A stretch of DNA of 64,000 bases from AC-49 sp963766605 (GTDB lineage Bacteria; Actinomycetota; Thermoleophilia; Solirubrobacterales; Solirubrobacteraceae): contig CAVYAT010000007.1 in assembly GCA_963766605.1 (NCBI GenBank), forward strand, positions 806,001 to 870,000, in the 5' to 3' direction. A program made the position numbers and the translations under genes. The notes below the pieces were generated by a model. The model was not told the DNA's origin. It saw nothing but the letters and a program-made list of their open reading frames with translations, and did not search any database. Each line of letters begins with the position of its first letter. Position 1 is the first letter of the stretch. This document shows positions 1 to 7,707 of this stretch, piece by piece.

Positions 1-392
1 CCGACGACGGCGTGACCGTCGGTCGACCCCGCGTAGATCTGGTGGCCGCCGGGTCCAACGGCCAGCGCATCCGCGCCCGCGAGTGCGGCGGTGGCGGATG
101 CGGAGCGCCCGGCGCGCGCGACGCCGCCGCTGCCGTGCACGTTCAGCGCGGTCACGGTGCCGTCGTCGGCGGCGGCGACGAACAGCCGGCCGCCGTCAGC
201 GGCCAGCGCGGCGGGCCCCCTCAGGCCGGTCGCCGTCGCCATGCACGCCGGGTCCGACGCCGACGCGCCCGGGTCGTGGACGCAGCCGCCGGGGAGCGCC
301 GCCAGCGGCGCCTGGACGATCAGCGCACGCGCCGGCGCAACGGCGCACGCGAGCGTCGCCACCAGCACCCAAGCAACGCGCCGCGCGGTCAT
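1..392 (-). CDS. Secreted beta-propeller-like protein, N-terminal part only
   Basis: An open minus-strand frame starts at ATG 390-392 and runs off the left edge of the window without a stop, so only about 130 N-terminal residues are visible. They begin MTARRVAWVLVATLACAVAP, a clear signal peptide with an Ala-rich cleavage region. The mature part carries two similar blocks, LAADGGRLFVAAADDGTVTA (residues about 64-83) and a later LAVGPGGHQIYAGSTDG, which look like blades of an NHL/WD-type beta-propeller. Two Cys (CVHDPG and PACM) could form a disulfide. It is divergent from the esterase at 431 with 38 bp between the starts. The function is unknown; the propeller call rests only on these two blades. 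Confidence 0.6.
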   Translation of the reverse strand, partial: MTARRVAWVLVATLACAVAPARALIVQAPLAALPGGCVHDPGASASDPACMATATGLRGPAALAADGGRLFVAAADDGTVTALNVHGSGGVARAGRSASATAALAGADALAVGPGGHQIYAGSTDGHAVV

Positions 393-430
393 CTGACGCA
401 TTATCGGCACCGGTGTGCGAGGGTCGCGCC

Positions 431-1352
431 ATGTGGCGGCGGTCGATCGCGGTCCTCGCTCTCGTCGCCTCGACGGCGATCGTGCCCGGTGCGGGAGCCC
501 AGGTGGGCATCTCGGGACCGTGCACGCAGCCGACGACGGCCAGCTCGCAGACGGTCACGATCACCAGCGGCGGGCAGGCGCGAACCGCGATCGTGCACGT
601 CCCCGACGCGCCGGCCGGCCGGCCGCTGGCGGTCCTGATCGCGCTCCACGGCGCGGCCCAGAACGGCGCCTTCTTCCAGCGCTACACCGGCTACTCGACG
701 CTCGCCGACGCGCAGAAGTTCATCGCGGTCTATCCCGACGCGCTTGCCCAGCTCGCGCTTCAACAACCGGCCGTTCTGGAACATCGACTCCGCCGACCCG
801 ACGCAGCCCGACGACGTCCTGTTCATCTCCGATCTGCTGACCGCGGTCGCGGCCGCGCACTGCGTCGACGGGACGCGCGTGTTCGCGACCGGCGTCTCCA
901 ACGGCGGCGGGATGGCCGCCCGCCTGGGCTGCGACCTGGCCGACCGCATCACCGCGATCGCGCCGGTCGCCGGCGGCTACAAGTCGCTGCCCCCGTGCCA
1001 CCCGTCGCAGCGCGTGTCGGTGATGGAGGTCCACGGCACCTACGACGGCGCCGTGCCCTACGGCGGCGTCAAGGGAACCGGCGCCGGCGCTGTGATGCCC
1101 TACGTCGAGGCGTGGGCGAAGGTCGATGGCTGCCAGACCGCGCCCGCCCACAGCACGCCCGCCCCGCGCGTGGTGCGACTGCTGTACGGCCACTGCGCCG
1201 GCGGGACCGCGGTCGCGCACCTGCGGATCGCCGGTGGCGGGCACCAGCTGCCCGGCGGTCTGCCGTCGGACCCCGGCCAGGCGGCGAGCATCGACGTGCC
1301 GTGGGAGATCTGGCGCTTCTTCCGCGCCCACGGCGCGCGCCCCACCCGCTGA
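431..1352 (+). pseudogene. PHB-depolymerase-like secreted esterase, frameshifted
   Basis: Alpha/beta-hydrolase of the polyhydroxybutyrate depolymerase/feruloyl esterase (LpqC-like) type, exported by a signal peptide (MWRRSIAVLALVASTAIVPG). The first frame reads through VLIALHGAAQNGAFF, an oxyanion-hole region, to YPDAL near 743. The rest, FNNRPFWNIDSADPTQPDD onward, is in another frame from 744. Removing one T at 744/745 restores YPDALPSSRFNNRPFW. The second part holds the nucleophile box GVSNGG, the acid in HGTYDGAVPY and the His in GGGHQLPGG, so the triad would be complete. The whole protein would be about 306 residues, normal for the family. The single inserted base may be a sequencing error or a recent inactivation. 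The substrate cannot be told from the sequence. Confidence 0.75.
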
Positions 1353-1407
1353 ACTTCGCCTGCGGTTAAGGGGTCCATAACGCCCATTTTGCGCCAAGTG
1401 CGCGACC

Positions 1408-3489
1408 ATGTCGGCCATGGCCGATGGTGCCCGTCTCGCTCTGCCCGTCTTCCCGACTGCGGCCACCCGGGAGGTCCGGCTGTCGCGGGTCTGGGTGGCG
1501 GTCGCGGTGGGTGCGATCACCGGTCTCGCGGCCTGCCTGCGGCTCGTGTCGCTGGCCAAGGTCGGGGAGAACCCGTTCTACGACGCGGCGGTGCGCAGCA
1601 TGGGCGACTCGCTGCGCAACTTCTTCTTCGGAGCGTTCGAGCCGTCGGGCAGCGTGTCGGTCGACAAGCCGCCGGTGGACCTGTGGCTCCAGGTCGCGAG
1701 CGTCAAGGCGTTCGGCTTCAACGACATCGCGCTGAAGCTGCCCGAGGCGCTTGGCGGCACGCTCGCCGTGCCGCTGCTGTTCGACGCCGTGCGGCGCGTG
1801 TTCGGGACGGCCTCGGGGCTGTGCGCCGCGCTGGCGCTGGCGGTCCTTCCCGAGGCGGTGCTGACGTCGCGCAGCGACACGATGGACTCGGTCATGGCGC
1901 TGCTGCTCGTCGCCGCGCTGTGGTGCCTGATCCGCGCCGCCCAGACACGCCACTCGCGCTGGGTGCTGATCGCCGCGACGTGCGTCGGCATCGCATTCAA
2001 CGTCAAGCTGCTCGAGGCGTTCGTGCCGGTCCCGGCATTCGCCGCCGGCGCATGGTTCGCATGCCGCGGGCCGTCGATGCACCGTGTGCGCACGCTGTGC
2101 CTGGCGCTGGCGATCCTCGTCGGCGTGTCGCTGTCGTGGCTGACGGCGACGGGGATCGTCGGCTCCGAGCCCTATGCGATCGGCTCGACCAACGGCAGCC
2201 CCTGGAACGCCGCCTTCGTGTTCAACGGCCTGGACCGCATCAGCCCGCCGACCCCCGCCTCGCCGACCGTCGTGGCGATTCCGCAGCCGGTCGCGGCCGG
2301 TCCGGCCGCGCCGGCGCCCAAGCTGACCGGCGCCGACCTCGATGTGCGTCTGCAGATCACGCCGCCCGGCGTCGCGCGGCTGTTCGAGCGCGGCGGCGCG
2401 CTGCCGGTGACGCGCCTCGGCCTGGAGCTGCTGGCGGCGTTGCTGCTCGGCCTGCCGGCGCTGTGGGCGCGGCGCCGCGACGGCCCGGCGCCGCTCGTCG
2501 CCGCGGTCACGATCGGCGTCTGGATCGTCATCGGGACCGTCTTCTTCTCGAAGATGGTGCGCCTGCATCCGCGCTACATGGAGGCGATGTCGCCGGCGAT
2601 CGCGGCCGGCACGGGGGTCGGCGTTGCCTGGCTGGGCAGCGCGCGCGGACGCCGCCCGCTGCTGGCCGGCACGATCGCCGTCGCGCTCGCCGCCTACGCG
2701 GCGTGGGCGACGTCCGGCTCGGTGGCGGCGGTCGTCGGGCTGGCGGCGACGTTCGCCGGCGCGGTCGGCGTCGTGTGGGCCGCCTTCGGCCGCGCGACCC
2801 GCAACCAGCGCGCGGCCCGGCTGGCCCCGTGGGGCGTTGCCTTCGTGCTCTGCGGGCTGCTCGCCGCGCCGTTCGCCGACGCCGTCCACGTGATCAAGAT
2901 CGGGCTGTCGGACTCCGGGCGCCCGGGCTCGATGCCGCAGTCGCGCGTCGTGGCGCTGTCGAACTTCCTGACCGCCAACCGCGGCGGCGCGCGCTACGAG
3001 TTCGCCGTGATGGGGGCGACGCAGGCCGGCGAGCTGATCGTCCGCGACAACCTGCCGGTGCTCGTGCTGACGACGTTCAAGGGCCGGCCGCTGATCACGC
3101 CCGAGGCGCTCGCCGCCGCCGTCGACCGTGGCGAGGTCCGCTACGCCCTGCTCGGCGGCTACTGCCTGACGCCCGACCCGACCAACCCGGCGTGCTCGCC
3201 GGCGGCCCAGTGGGTGCGCGATCACGGCATCGACGTATCGGCCCAGGCCGGCGTCTACACCGGCCTCGTCTGGCAGCTCGGCGCCGAAGCGGAGCGCATC
3301 CACGCCGCCCACGACGCCCTGCACGTGCGCAGCCGCCAACGGCGCGCGCACCTGCTCGCCATCGCCCGTCACCGGCTCGGTCCGGTGGCGCGGCGCCACC
3401 AGCGCGAGCTCGAGCGGCGCGAACGCGCACGGCGACATGCCGCATCGCGCCGCGCAGATCGTCATCGTCATGCAAATGACCAGCATTGA
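1408..3489 (+). CDS. GT39/ArnT-like membrane glycosyltransferase
   Basis: Integral membrane protein of 693 residues with about ten hydrophobic segments, of the dolichyl-phosphate-mannose mannosyltransferase (PMT/ArnT, GT39/83) superfamily. Such enzymes move a sugar from a polyprenyl-phosphate donor to an acceptor on the outer face of the membrane. Diagnostic is the first outer loop, NPFYDAAVRSMGDSL (residues 55-69) followed by DKPPVDLW (86-93), and later RSDTMDSVMALLL. The soluble C-terminus is rich in Arg and His. ATG 1408 is chosen; an in-frame ATG at 1420 is possible. The 3' end overlaps the response regulator start, so the two are probably translationally coupled. The acceptor and sugar are unknown; GtrA lies 2 kb downstream and may belong to the same wall-glycosylation theme. 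Confidence 0.85.
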   Translation: MSAMADGARLALPVFPTAATREVRLSRVWVAVAVGAITGLAACLRLVSLAKVGENPFYDAAVRSMGDSLRNFFFGAFEPSGSVSVDKPPVDLWLQVASVKAFGFNDIALKLPEALGGTLAVPLLFDAVRRVFGTASGLCAALALAVLPEAVLTSRSDTMDSVMALLLVAALWCLIRAAQTRHSRWVLIAATCVGIAFNVKLLEAFVPVPAFAAGAWFACRGPSMHRVRTLCLALAILVGVSLSWLTATGIVGSEPYAIGSTNGSPWNAAFVFNGLDRISPPTPASPTVVAIPQPVAAGPAAPAPKLTGADLDVRLQITPPGVARLFERGGALPVTRLGLELLAALLLGLPALWARRRDGPAPLVAAVTIGVWIVIGTVFFSKMVRLHPRYMEAMSPAIAAGTGVGVAWLGSARGRRPLLAGTIAVALAAYAAWATSGSVAAVVGLAATFAGAVGVVWAAFGRATRNQRAARLAPWGVAFVLCGLLAAPFADAVHVIKIGLSDSGRPGSMPQSRVVALSNFLTANRGGARYEFAVMGATQAGELIVRDNLPVLVLTTFKGRPLITPEALAAAVDRGEVRYALLGGYCLTPDPTNPACSPAAQWVRDHGIDVSAQAGVYTGLVWQLGAEAERIHAAHDALHVRSRQRRAHLLAIARHRLGPVARRHQRELERRERARRHAASRRADRHRHANDQH

Positions 3490-4219
3490 CACCCAGACGC
3501 CGGCCCGCGCTGCAGCCACGGAGGCGGGCACGTCGCTCAACATCCTCGTCGTCGACGACGAGGCAACGCTTCGCGAGACGCTGACGCGTGCGTTCTCGCG
3601 CGAGGGTCACCGGGTCGTGTCGGTGGCCGACGGCGGGACCGCGATCGACCGCGCATTCAGCGAGCAGTTCGACATCGTGCTGCTCGACGTCGCGCTCGGG
3701 GCAGGGCCGTCCGGGCACGACGTCTGCCGCACGCTGCGCGCGCGGCGCAACATCGTCCCCGTGATCATGCTGACGGCGCTCGACAGCGAGGCCGATGCGG
3801 TCCAAGGGCTCGAGTCGGGCGCCGATGACTACGTGACCAAGCCGTTCGGACTGGCCGAGCTGCGCAGCCGTGTGCGGGCGGTCCTGCGGCGCTCCGGGCC
3901 GCGGCCGTTGACGGCCGAGATCGCCGAGGTCGGGCCGGTCGTGCTCGATCGCTCGCGGCGCGAGGTGACGGTTCGCGGTGAGCCGGTGCGCCTGACGTTC
4001 TCCGAGTTCGAGCTCGTCTCGCAGCTGATGTCCGAGCCCGGCCGGCTGTTCAACCGCCAGGAGCTGCTGCGCGCGATCTGGGGTGACAGCGCCTACCGCG
4101 ACCCGCGCGCGATCGACGTCCACATCCGCCATCTGCGCGAGAAGCTCGAGCGTGTGCCCGAGCGTCCGGAGCTGATCCTCACCGTCCGCGGCGCCGGGTA
4201 CCGGTTCCAGGACGCGTAA
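3476..4219 (+). CDS. OmpR/PhoB-family response regulator
   Basis: Two-domain transcription regulator of 247 residues. The receiver domain (about residues 21-135) shows the acidic pair in ILVVDDE, the phosphorylated Asp71 in IVLLDVALG, Thr100 in MLTALD and Lys122 in YVTKPFG. The C-terminal winged helix (about 150-245) has the typical ending ILTVRGAGYRFQDA. In-frame ATGs lie at 3437, 3470 and 3476. The last is used because it leaves the shortest overlap (14 nt) with the glycosyltransferase gene, but no convincing ribosome binding site decides it. The sensor kinase starts 7 nt after the stop, so this is one two-component operon. The target genes are unknown; the upstream glycosyltransferase is the obvious candidate co-regulated function. 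Confidence 0.9.
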   Translation: MTSIDTQTPARAAATEAGTSLNILVVDDEATLRETLTRAFSREGHRVVSVADGGTAIDRAFSEQFDIVLLDVALGAGPSGHDVCRTLRARRNIVPVIMLTALDSEADAVQGLESGADDYVTKPFGLAELRSRVRAVLRRSGPRPLTAEIAEVGPVVLDRSRREVTVRGEPVRLTFSEFELVSQLMSEPGRLFNRQELLRAIWGDSAYRDPRAIDVHIRHLREKLERVPERPELILTVRGAGYRFQDA

Positions 4220-4226
4220 GGGTCCG

Positions 4227-5621
4227 ATGCGGCTCCCGGCGCTGGGGCTGCGCCCCCGGCTCGTCGCGGCATTGGCGCTGGTCGGGGCGGTTGCGCTCGG
4301 CGTCATGGCGATCGCCGTGCTGCAGCCGCTCGAGCGCCGGCTGCGCGACGACCAGTCCTCGTCGCTGCTCGTCGCCGCACGGTCGGTGCGCCCGACATTC
4401 CGGGCGCTGATGGCCGATCCGCCGCACGCCACGCCGCAGACGCTGGCCCACCGCCTCGAGTCGCTGGCCCGCAGCACGCAGGCCGTCGTGTCGCTGATGG
4501 ACCGCAACGGCATCGTCGCCGCGAGCGACCTCGACGCTCCCGGCCGCCCGGCCGACGCGGCGCGGGCGCTGGCCCGCGGCCGCGCGGTGCGCGTCACCCG
4601 CGACGGCCAGATCTACGTCGCCGTCCCGTTCGTCGCCGCGCGCAGCCGCTACGCGCTTGTCCTGCGCAAGCGCCTGACCGACGTCGCGTCGGCGTCGCGC
4701 GTCGTGCAGCGTGCGTTCCTGGCCGCCGGTTTGGCTGGGCTCGCGGTCGCAGTTGCGCTCGGGCTCGCGCTGTCGGCGGCGCTGCTGCGACGGCTGGGCA
4801 AGCTGCGCGACGCCGCCCGCGACATGACCGAGCGCGGGCCGCGCGCCCAGCCGCCGGCGGACACGAGCCGCGACGAGATCGGCGAGCTGTCTCGCGCGTT
4901 CGCGGCGATGCAGGACGGGCTGCGCCGTCAGGAGAACGCGCGACGAACGTTCGTCGCCACCGCCTCGCACGAGCTGCGCACGCCACTGGCGTCGCTGCAG
5001 GGGACGCTCGAGCTGCTGCACGAGGACCTCGGCGACGAGGACCCCGACCTCGACGACGCGCGCGCACAGGTCGCCAGCGCGCACGAGCAGGCCAAGCGAC
5101 TGACCGCGCTGTCGGTTGACCTGCTCGACCTGACGCGGCTCGACGCCGATGTCCCGCTGCGCACCGAGCCGGTCGAGCTCGGCGAGGTCGCGCAGGCCGT
5201 GGCCGCCGAGTTCGCGGTGCGCGGCAACGAGACCGGCGTCGCGCTGGCGCTCGACCGGCCCGGCCCGCTGTGGGCCAGTGGCGACCCGGGCGCGATCGCG
5301 CGTGTGCTGCGGATCCTGATCGACAACGCGATGCGCTACGCCCCCCGCGACACTGCGGTGGCCGTCGACGTCTTCACCGACAACGGCGACGTGGTGGCCG
5401 CGATCTGCGACGGCGGTCCGGGCGTCCCCGCCGACGAGCGACAGATCGTCTTCGAGCGGTTCCGCCGCGGGCGCTCGCCGGCCGGCGGCGGCTTCGGGCT
5501 CGGCCTGGCGATCGGGCGCGAGCTGGCCCAGCGGATGGACGGGACGCTCGAGCTCGTCGCCGGCGACGAGCCCGGTGCGCGCTTCGAGCTACGCCTCCCC
5601 GGCGCCGCCGACGGCGGCTGA
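4227..5621 (+). CDS. Sensor histidine kinase, partner of the OmpR-type regulator
   Basis: Membrane histidine kinase of 464 residues. A first membrane helix (about 12-33) is followed by an extracytoplasmic sensor of about 120 residues with a short loop MDRNGIVAASDLD typical of Cache/PAS-like folds. A second helix lies at about 164-187, then a HAMP segment (190-235), a dimerisation helix with the phospho-acceptor His248 in TASHELRTPLASL, and an ATPase domain with the N-box DNAMRYAPRD, the G1 box CDGGPGVP and the G2 box GGGFGLGLAI. All catalytic motifs are intact. Translation starts just behind the regulator stop. The last 33 bases overlap the 3' end of the opposing gtrA gene. The stimulus is unknown. 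Confidence 0.9.
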   Translation: MRLPALGLRPRLVAALALVGAVALGVMAIAVLQPLERRLRDDQSSSLLVAARSVRPTFRALMADPPHATPQTLAHRLESLARSTQAVVSLMDRNGIVAASDLDAPGRPADAARALARGRAVRVTRDGQIYVAVPFVAARSRYALVLRKRLTDVASASRVVQRAFLAAGLAGLAVAVALGLALSAALLRRLGKLRDAARDMTERGPRAQPPADTSRDEIGELSRAFAAMQDGLRRQENARRTFVATASHELRTPLASLQGTLELLHEDLGDEDPDLDDARAQVASAHEQAKRLTALSVDLLDLTRLDADVPLRTEPVELGEVAQAVAAEFAVRGNETGVALALDRPGPLWASGDPGAIARVLRILIDNAMRYAPRDTAVAVDVFTDNGDVVAAICDGGPGVPADERQIVFERFRRGRSPAGGGFGLGLAIGRELAQRMDGTLELVAGDEPGARFELRLPGAADGG

Positions 5622-6023
5622 CTGCGCCCGATCGCCCGCTCGCACCGCAAACGCCCACTGGCGCGCGAGCACGAAGCCCTGGACGGCGACGACCGGGGCG
5701 ACGAGCAGCTGCGCGAGCAGCTTGCCGACACCGGCATCCTCGACGAGCACCGTGATCAGCACGAGGTCGGTCAGCAGGCCGAGGGCGAACACGACGCCGT
5801 AGCGCGGGCCGACGCTCAGATGCGACCCCTCGTGGCCCGTGAACGTCCACGCGCGGTTGGCGACGTAGCCGGTCAGTCCGCCGACCGTGTAGCCGATCGC
5901 CGACCCGATGCGGTAGGGGACACCGGCGACCACGAGCGCGTGGAACGCGAGCAACGTGACGAGCGTGTTGAGCACGCCGACGGCGGCGTAGCGCGCGAAC
6001 TGATGGATCGGCGGACGGTGCAT
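5589..6023 (-). CDS. GtrA-family membrane protein
   Basis: Four-helix membrane protein of 144 residues. It begins with the family hallmark FARYAAVGVLNTLVTLLAF and carries ANRAWTFTGH between helices 2 and 3. GtrA/DPMS-region proteins are associated with translocation of polyprenyl-phosphate-linked sugars across the membrane, often beside GT39-type transferases, which fits the gene at 1408. It is tail-to-tail with the kinase gene and overlaps it by 33 nt. The C-terminal tail after ARQWAFAVRAG is Ala/Gly-rich and probably unstructured. The flippase role is family knowledge, not shown by this sequence. Confidence 0.85.
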   Translation of the reverse strand: MHRPPIHQFARYAAVGVLNTLVTLLAFHALVVAGVPYRIGSAIGYTVGGLTGYVANRAWTFTGHEGSHLSVGPRYGVVFALGLLTDLVLITVLVEDAGVGKLLAQLLVAPVVAVQGFVLARQWAFAVRAGDRAQSAAVGGAGEA

Positions 6024-6071
6024 CGGACGCGCAGCGTACGGGCGCGGTGTAAGCGGGCCGCAAGGAGACGG

Positions 6072-6464
6072 CTATCCGCTGAGCGCGACGACGAGGCCCG
6101 TCGCGAGCCCGAGCAGTACAGCAACACTCGCGATCACGACCAGGGCGCGGTCCTCGGGCGGTGCGTACCGGCCGGCCCGGATCGCGGCATCGACGGCGGC
6201 CCGGCGGCGCATCCCGTACAGGATCAGCCCGACACCGAGCAGCCCGTATCCAACGCCGAGCACCGCCCACGGCCAGCGGGTGGTGTGCGAGCCCAGGTCG
6301 GGAACGATCTTGCCGACGGCGATCGCCACCGCGGTCGCCGTCAACCCCGTGCGCAGCCAGGCGAGCATCGTGCGCTCGTTGGCGAGCCATGTGCGGCGCG
6401 TTGCATCGCCCTCTTGGTCGAAGCCGGGCTGCAGCGTGGGGGATGGGGGCGGGCGGTCGGGCAC
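6072..6464 (-). CDS. DUF202 (YidH-like) membrane protein
   Basis: Small membrane protein of 130 residues. The family signature RTWLANERTMLAWLRTGLTATAVA sits at the N-terminus, followed by three hydrophobic segments, the last at the extreme C-terminus (VVIASVAVLLGLATGLVVAL). The frame is open further upstream to 6650, but that extension overlaps the divergent ferritin-like gene and reads as shadow coding. GTG at 6462-6464 is therefore preferred, leaving 27 bp to the GTG of the divergent gene. DUF202 has no settled function; members occur singly or fused to other membrane domains. Its pairing here with a VIT1-type transporter across a very short divergent promoter region may mean shared control. 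Confidence 0.8.
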   Translation of the reverse strand: MPDRPPPSPTLQPGFDQEGDATRRTWLANERTMLAWLRTGLTATAVAIAVGKIVPDLGSHTTRWPWAVLGVGYGLLGVGLILYGMRRRAAVDAAIRAGRYAPPEDRALVVIASVAVLLGLATGLVVALSG

Positions 6465-6491
6465 GCTCGGCGCCCAGAGTACGCTGCGCGC

Positions 6492-7643
6492 GTGGATGAC
6501 ACGACCCGCGGCGCCGTCGCGCAACGTCTGCTGCAGGCGTGGAGCGGGGAGATCCAGGCCGGCCAGGTCTACGAGCTGATCGCCCGCCGCGAGCGTGACG
6601 CGCGTCGAGCCGACATCCTGCGCCGGATGGCCGAGGCCGAGGCCGGGCACCGCACACGCCTGGAGGCCCGGATGCGTGAACTCGGGATCACCGTCCCCGA
6701 TCCGGGCTCGGTCGGCCTGAGCCGCTGGCAGCGCTGGCAGGCCCGGATTGCTCCGGTCGGGCGGCTACTGGCCGCCCGCGAGGCGGCCGAGGACGACGAG
6801 GTCGCCGGCGTCTACAAGGACCCGACCGGCGACGACGTGACCGATCGCCTGCTGGAGGACATCCGCCGCGACGAGCGCTCTCACTCGCGCACCGTCTCCC
6901 AGCTGCGCGCCGGTGAGGCGCCGATCGAGGAGACGGGCGAGGCGGCGACCCGCCTCGACCGGCTGATCGGCCGCGAACGCGGCCACGTGTCGAGCACCGG
7001 CTGGATCTCGGGCGCGATCTACGGCGCCAACGACGGCCTGGCCGCCGTGTTCGGGATCGTCAGCGGCGTGTCGGGCGCGACCGGCGGATCGGAGTTCGTC
7101 CTCACCGCCGGGCTGGCCGGCGCGATCGCGTCGTCGCTCAGCATGGCGACCGGCGCGTACCTGGCCGAGAGCTCGGTCTCGGAGGTCGCCGAGGCCAACC
7201 TCGAGCGCGAGCGCCAGGAGATCGCCGAGCACCCCGAGGAGGAGCGCGAGGAGCTGTCGCTGTTCCTCCAGCTCAAGGGGCTCAGCGCGCAGGACGCCGA
7301 CGCGCTGGCGCAGAAGCTGAGCCCCGACGCGCTGCTGAACATGCTCGCGGCCGAGGAGCTCGGCGGCGCGACCGGCGGCGGCAACCCGATCGAGGCCGCG
7401 GCCGCGGGCGGCATCTCGACGGCGGTCGGCGCGTTCATCCCGGTGATCCCGTTCTTCTTCACCACCGGCACGCCGGCGATCGTCGCGGCAGCCGTGATCT
7501 CGCTGCTCGCGCACTTCGCGATCGGCGCGGCGAAGTCGCTGGTCACGCTGCGATCGTGGTGGGGAGCGGGCCTGGAGATGACCCTCGCGGGGGCGATCGT
7601 CGGCGGCGCGACGTACCTGATCGGCCTCGCGCTTCCGACCTAG
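6492..7643 (+). CDS. Ferritin-like/VIT1-CCC1 fusion, putative iron or manganese transporter
   Basis: A 383-residue protein. The N-terminal half (about residues 10-150) is a rubrerythrin/ferritin-like helical domain with metal-type Glu/His positions (YELIARRERDARR, EAEAGHRTRLE, DERSHSRTVSQL). The C-terminal half is a CCC1/VIT1 transporter beginning STGWISGAIYGANDGLAAVFG, with the ATGAYLAESSVSEVAEANLERER region and closing hydrophobic helices. VIT1/CCC1 proteins carry Fe2+ or Mn2+ across membranes, and an attached ferritin-like domain may bind or oxidise the metal first. The GTG start is chosen because the frame upstream is shadow coding over the divergent gene. No Shine-Dalgarno sequence is evident, in keeping with a leaderless transcript. 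Confidence 0.87.
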   Translation: MDDTTRGAVAQRLLQAWSGEIQAGQVYELIARRERDARRADILRRMAEAEAGHRTRLEARMRELGITVPDPGSVGLSRWQRWQARIAPVGRLLAAREAAEDDEVAGVYKDPTGDDVTDRLLEDIRRDERSHSRTVSQLRAGEAPIEETGEAATRLDRLIGRERGHVSSTGWISGAIYGANDGLAAVFGIVSGVSGATGGSEFVLTAGLAGAIASSLSMATGAYLAESSVSEVAEANLERERQEIAEHPEEEREELSLFLQLKGLSAQDADALAQKLSPDALLNMLAAEELGGATGGGNPIEAAAAGGISTAVGAFIPVIPFFFTTGTPAIVAAAVISLLAHFAIGAAKSLVTLRSWWGAGLEMTLAGAIVGGATYLIGLALPT

Positions 7644-7707
7644 AGCGGTCTCACGGTGATTTGCGGAGTTCAAGTCCATCGGCCTACGGGTCGAACACAC
7701 GGATTGG

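Noticed and set aside
1366..3543. Long minus-strand open frame over the glycosyltransferase gene (725 codons)
   Set aside because: The translation is a low-complexity Arg/Gly/His mixture without domains, antisense to a clear membrane protein; such shadows are common at this GC content.
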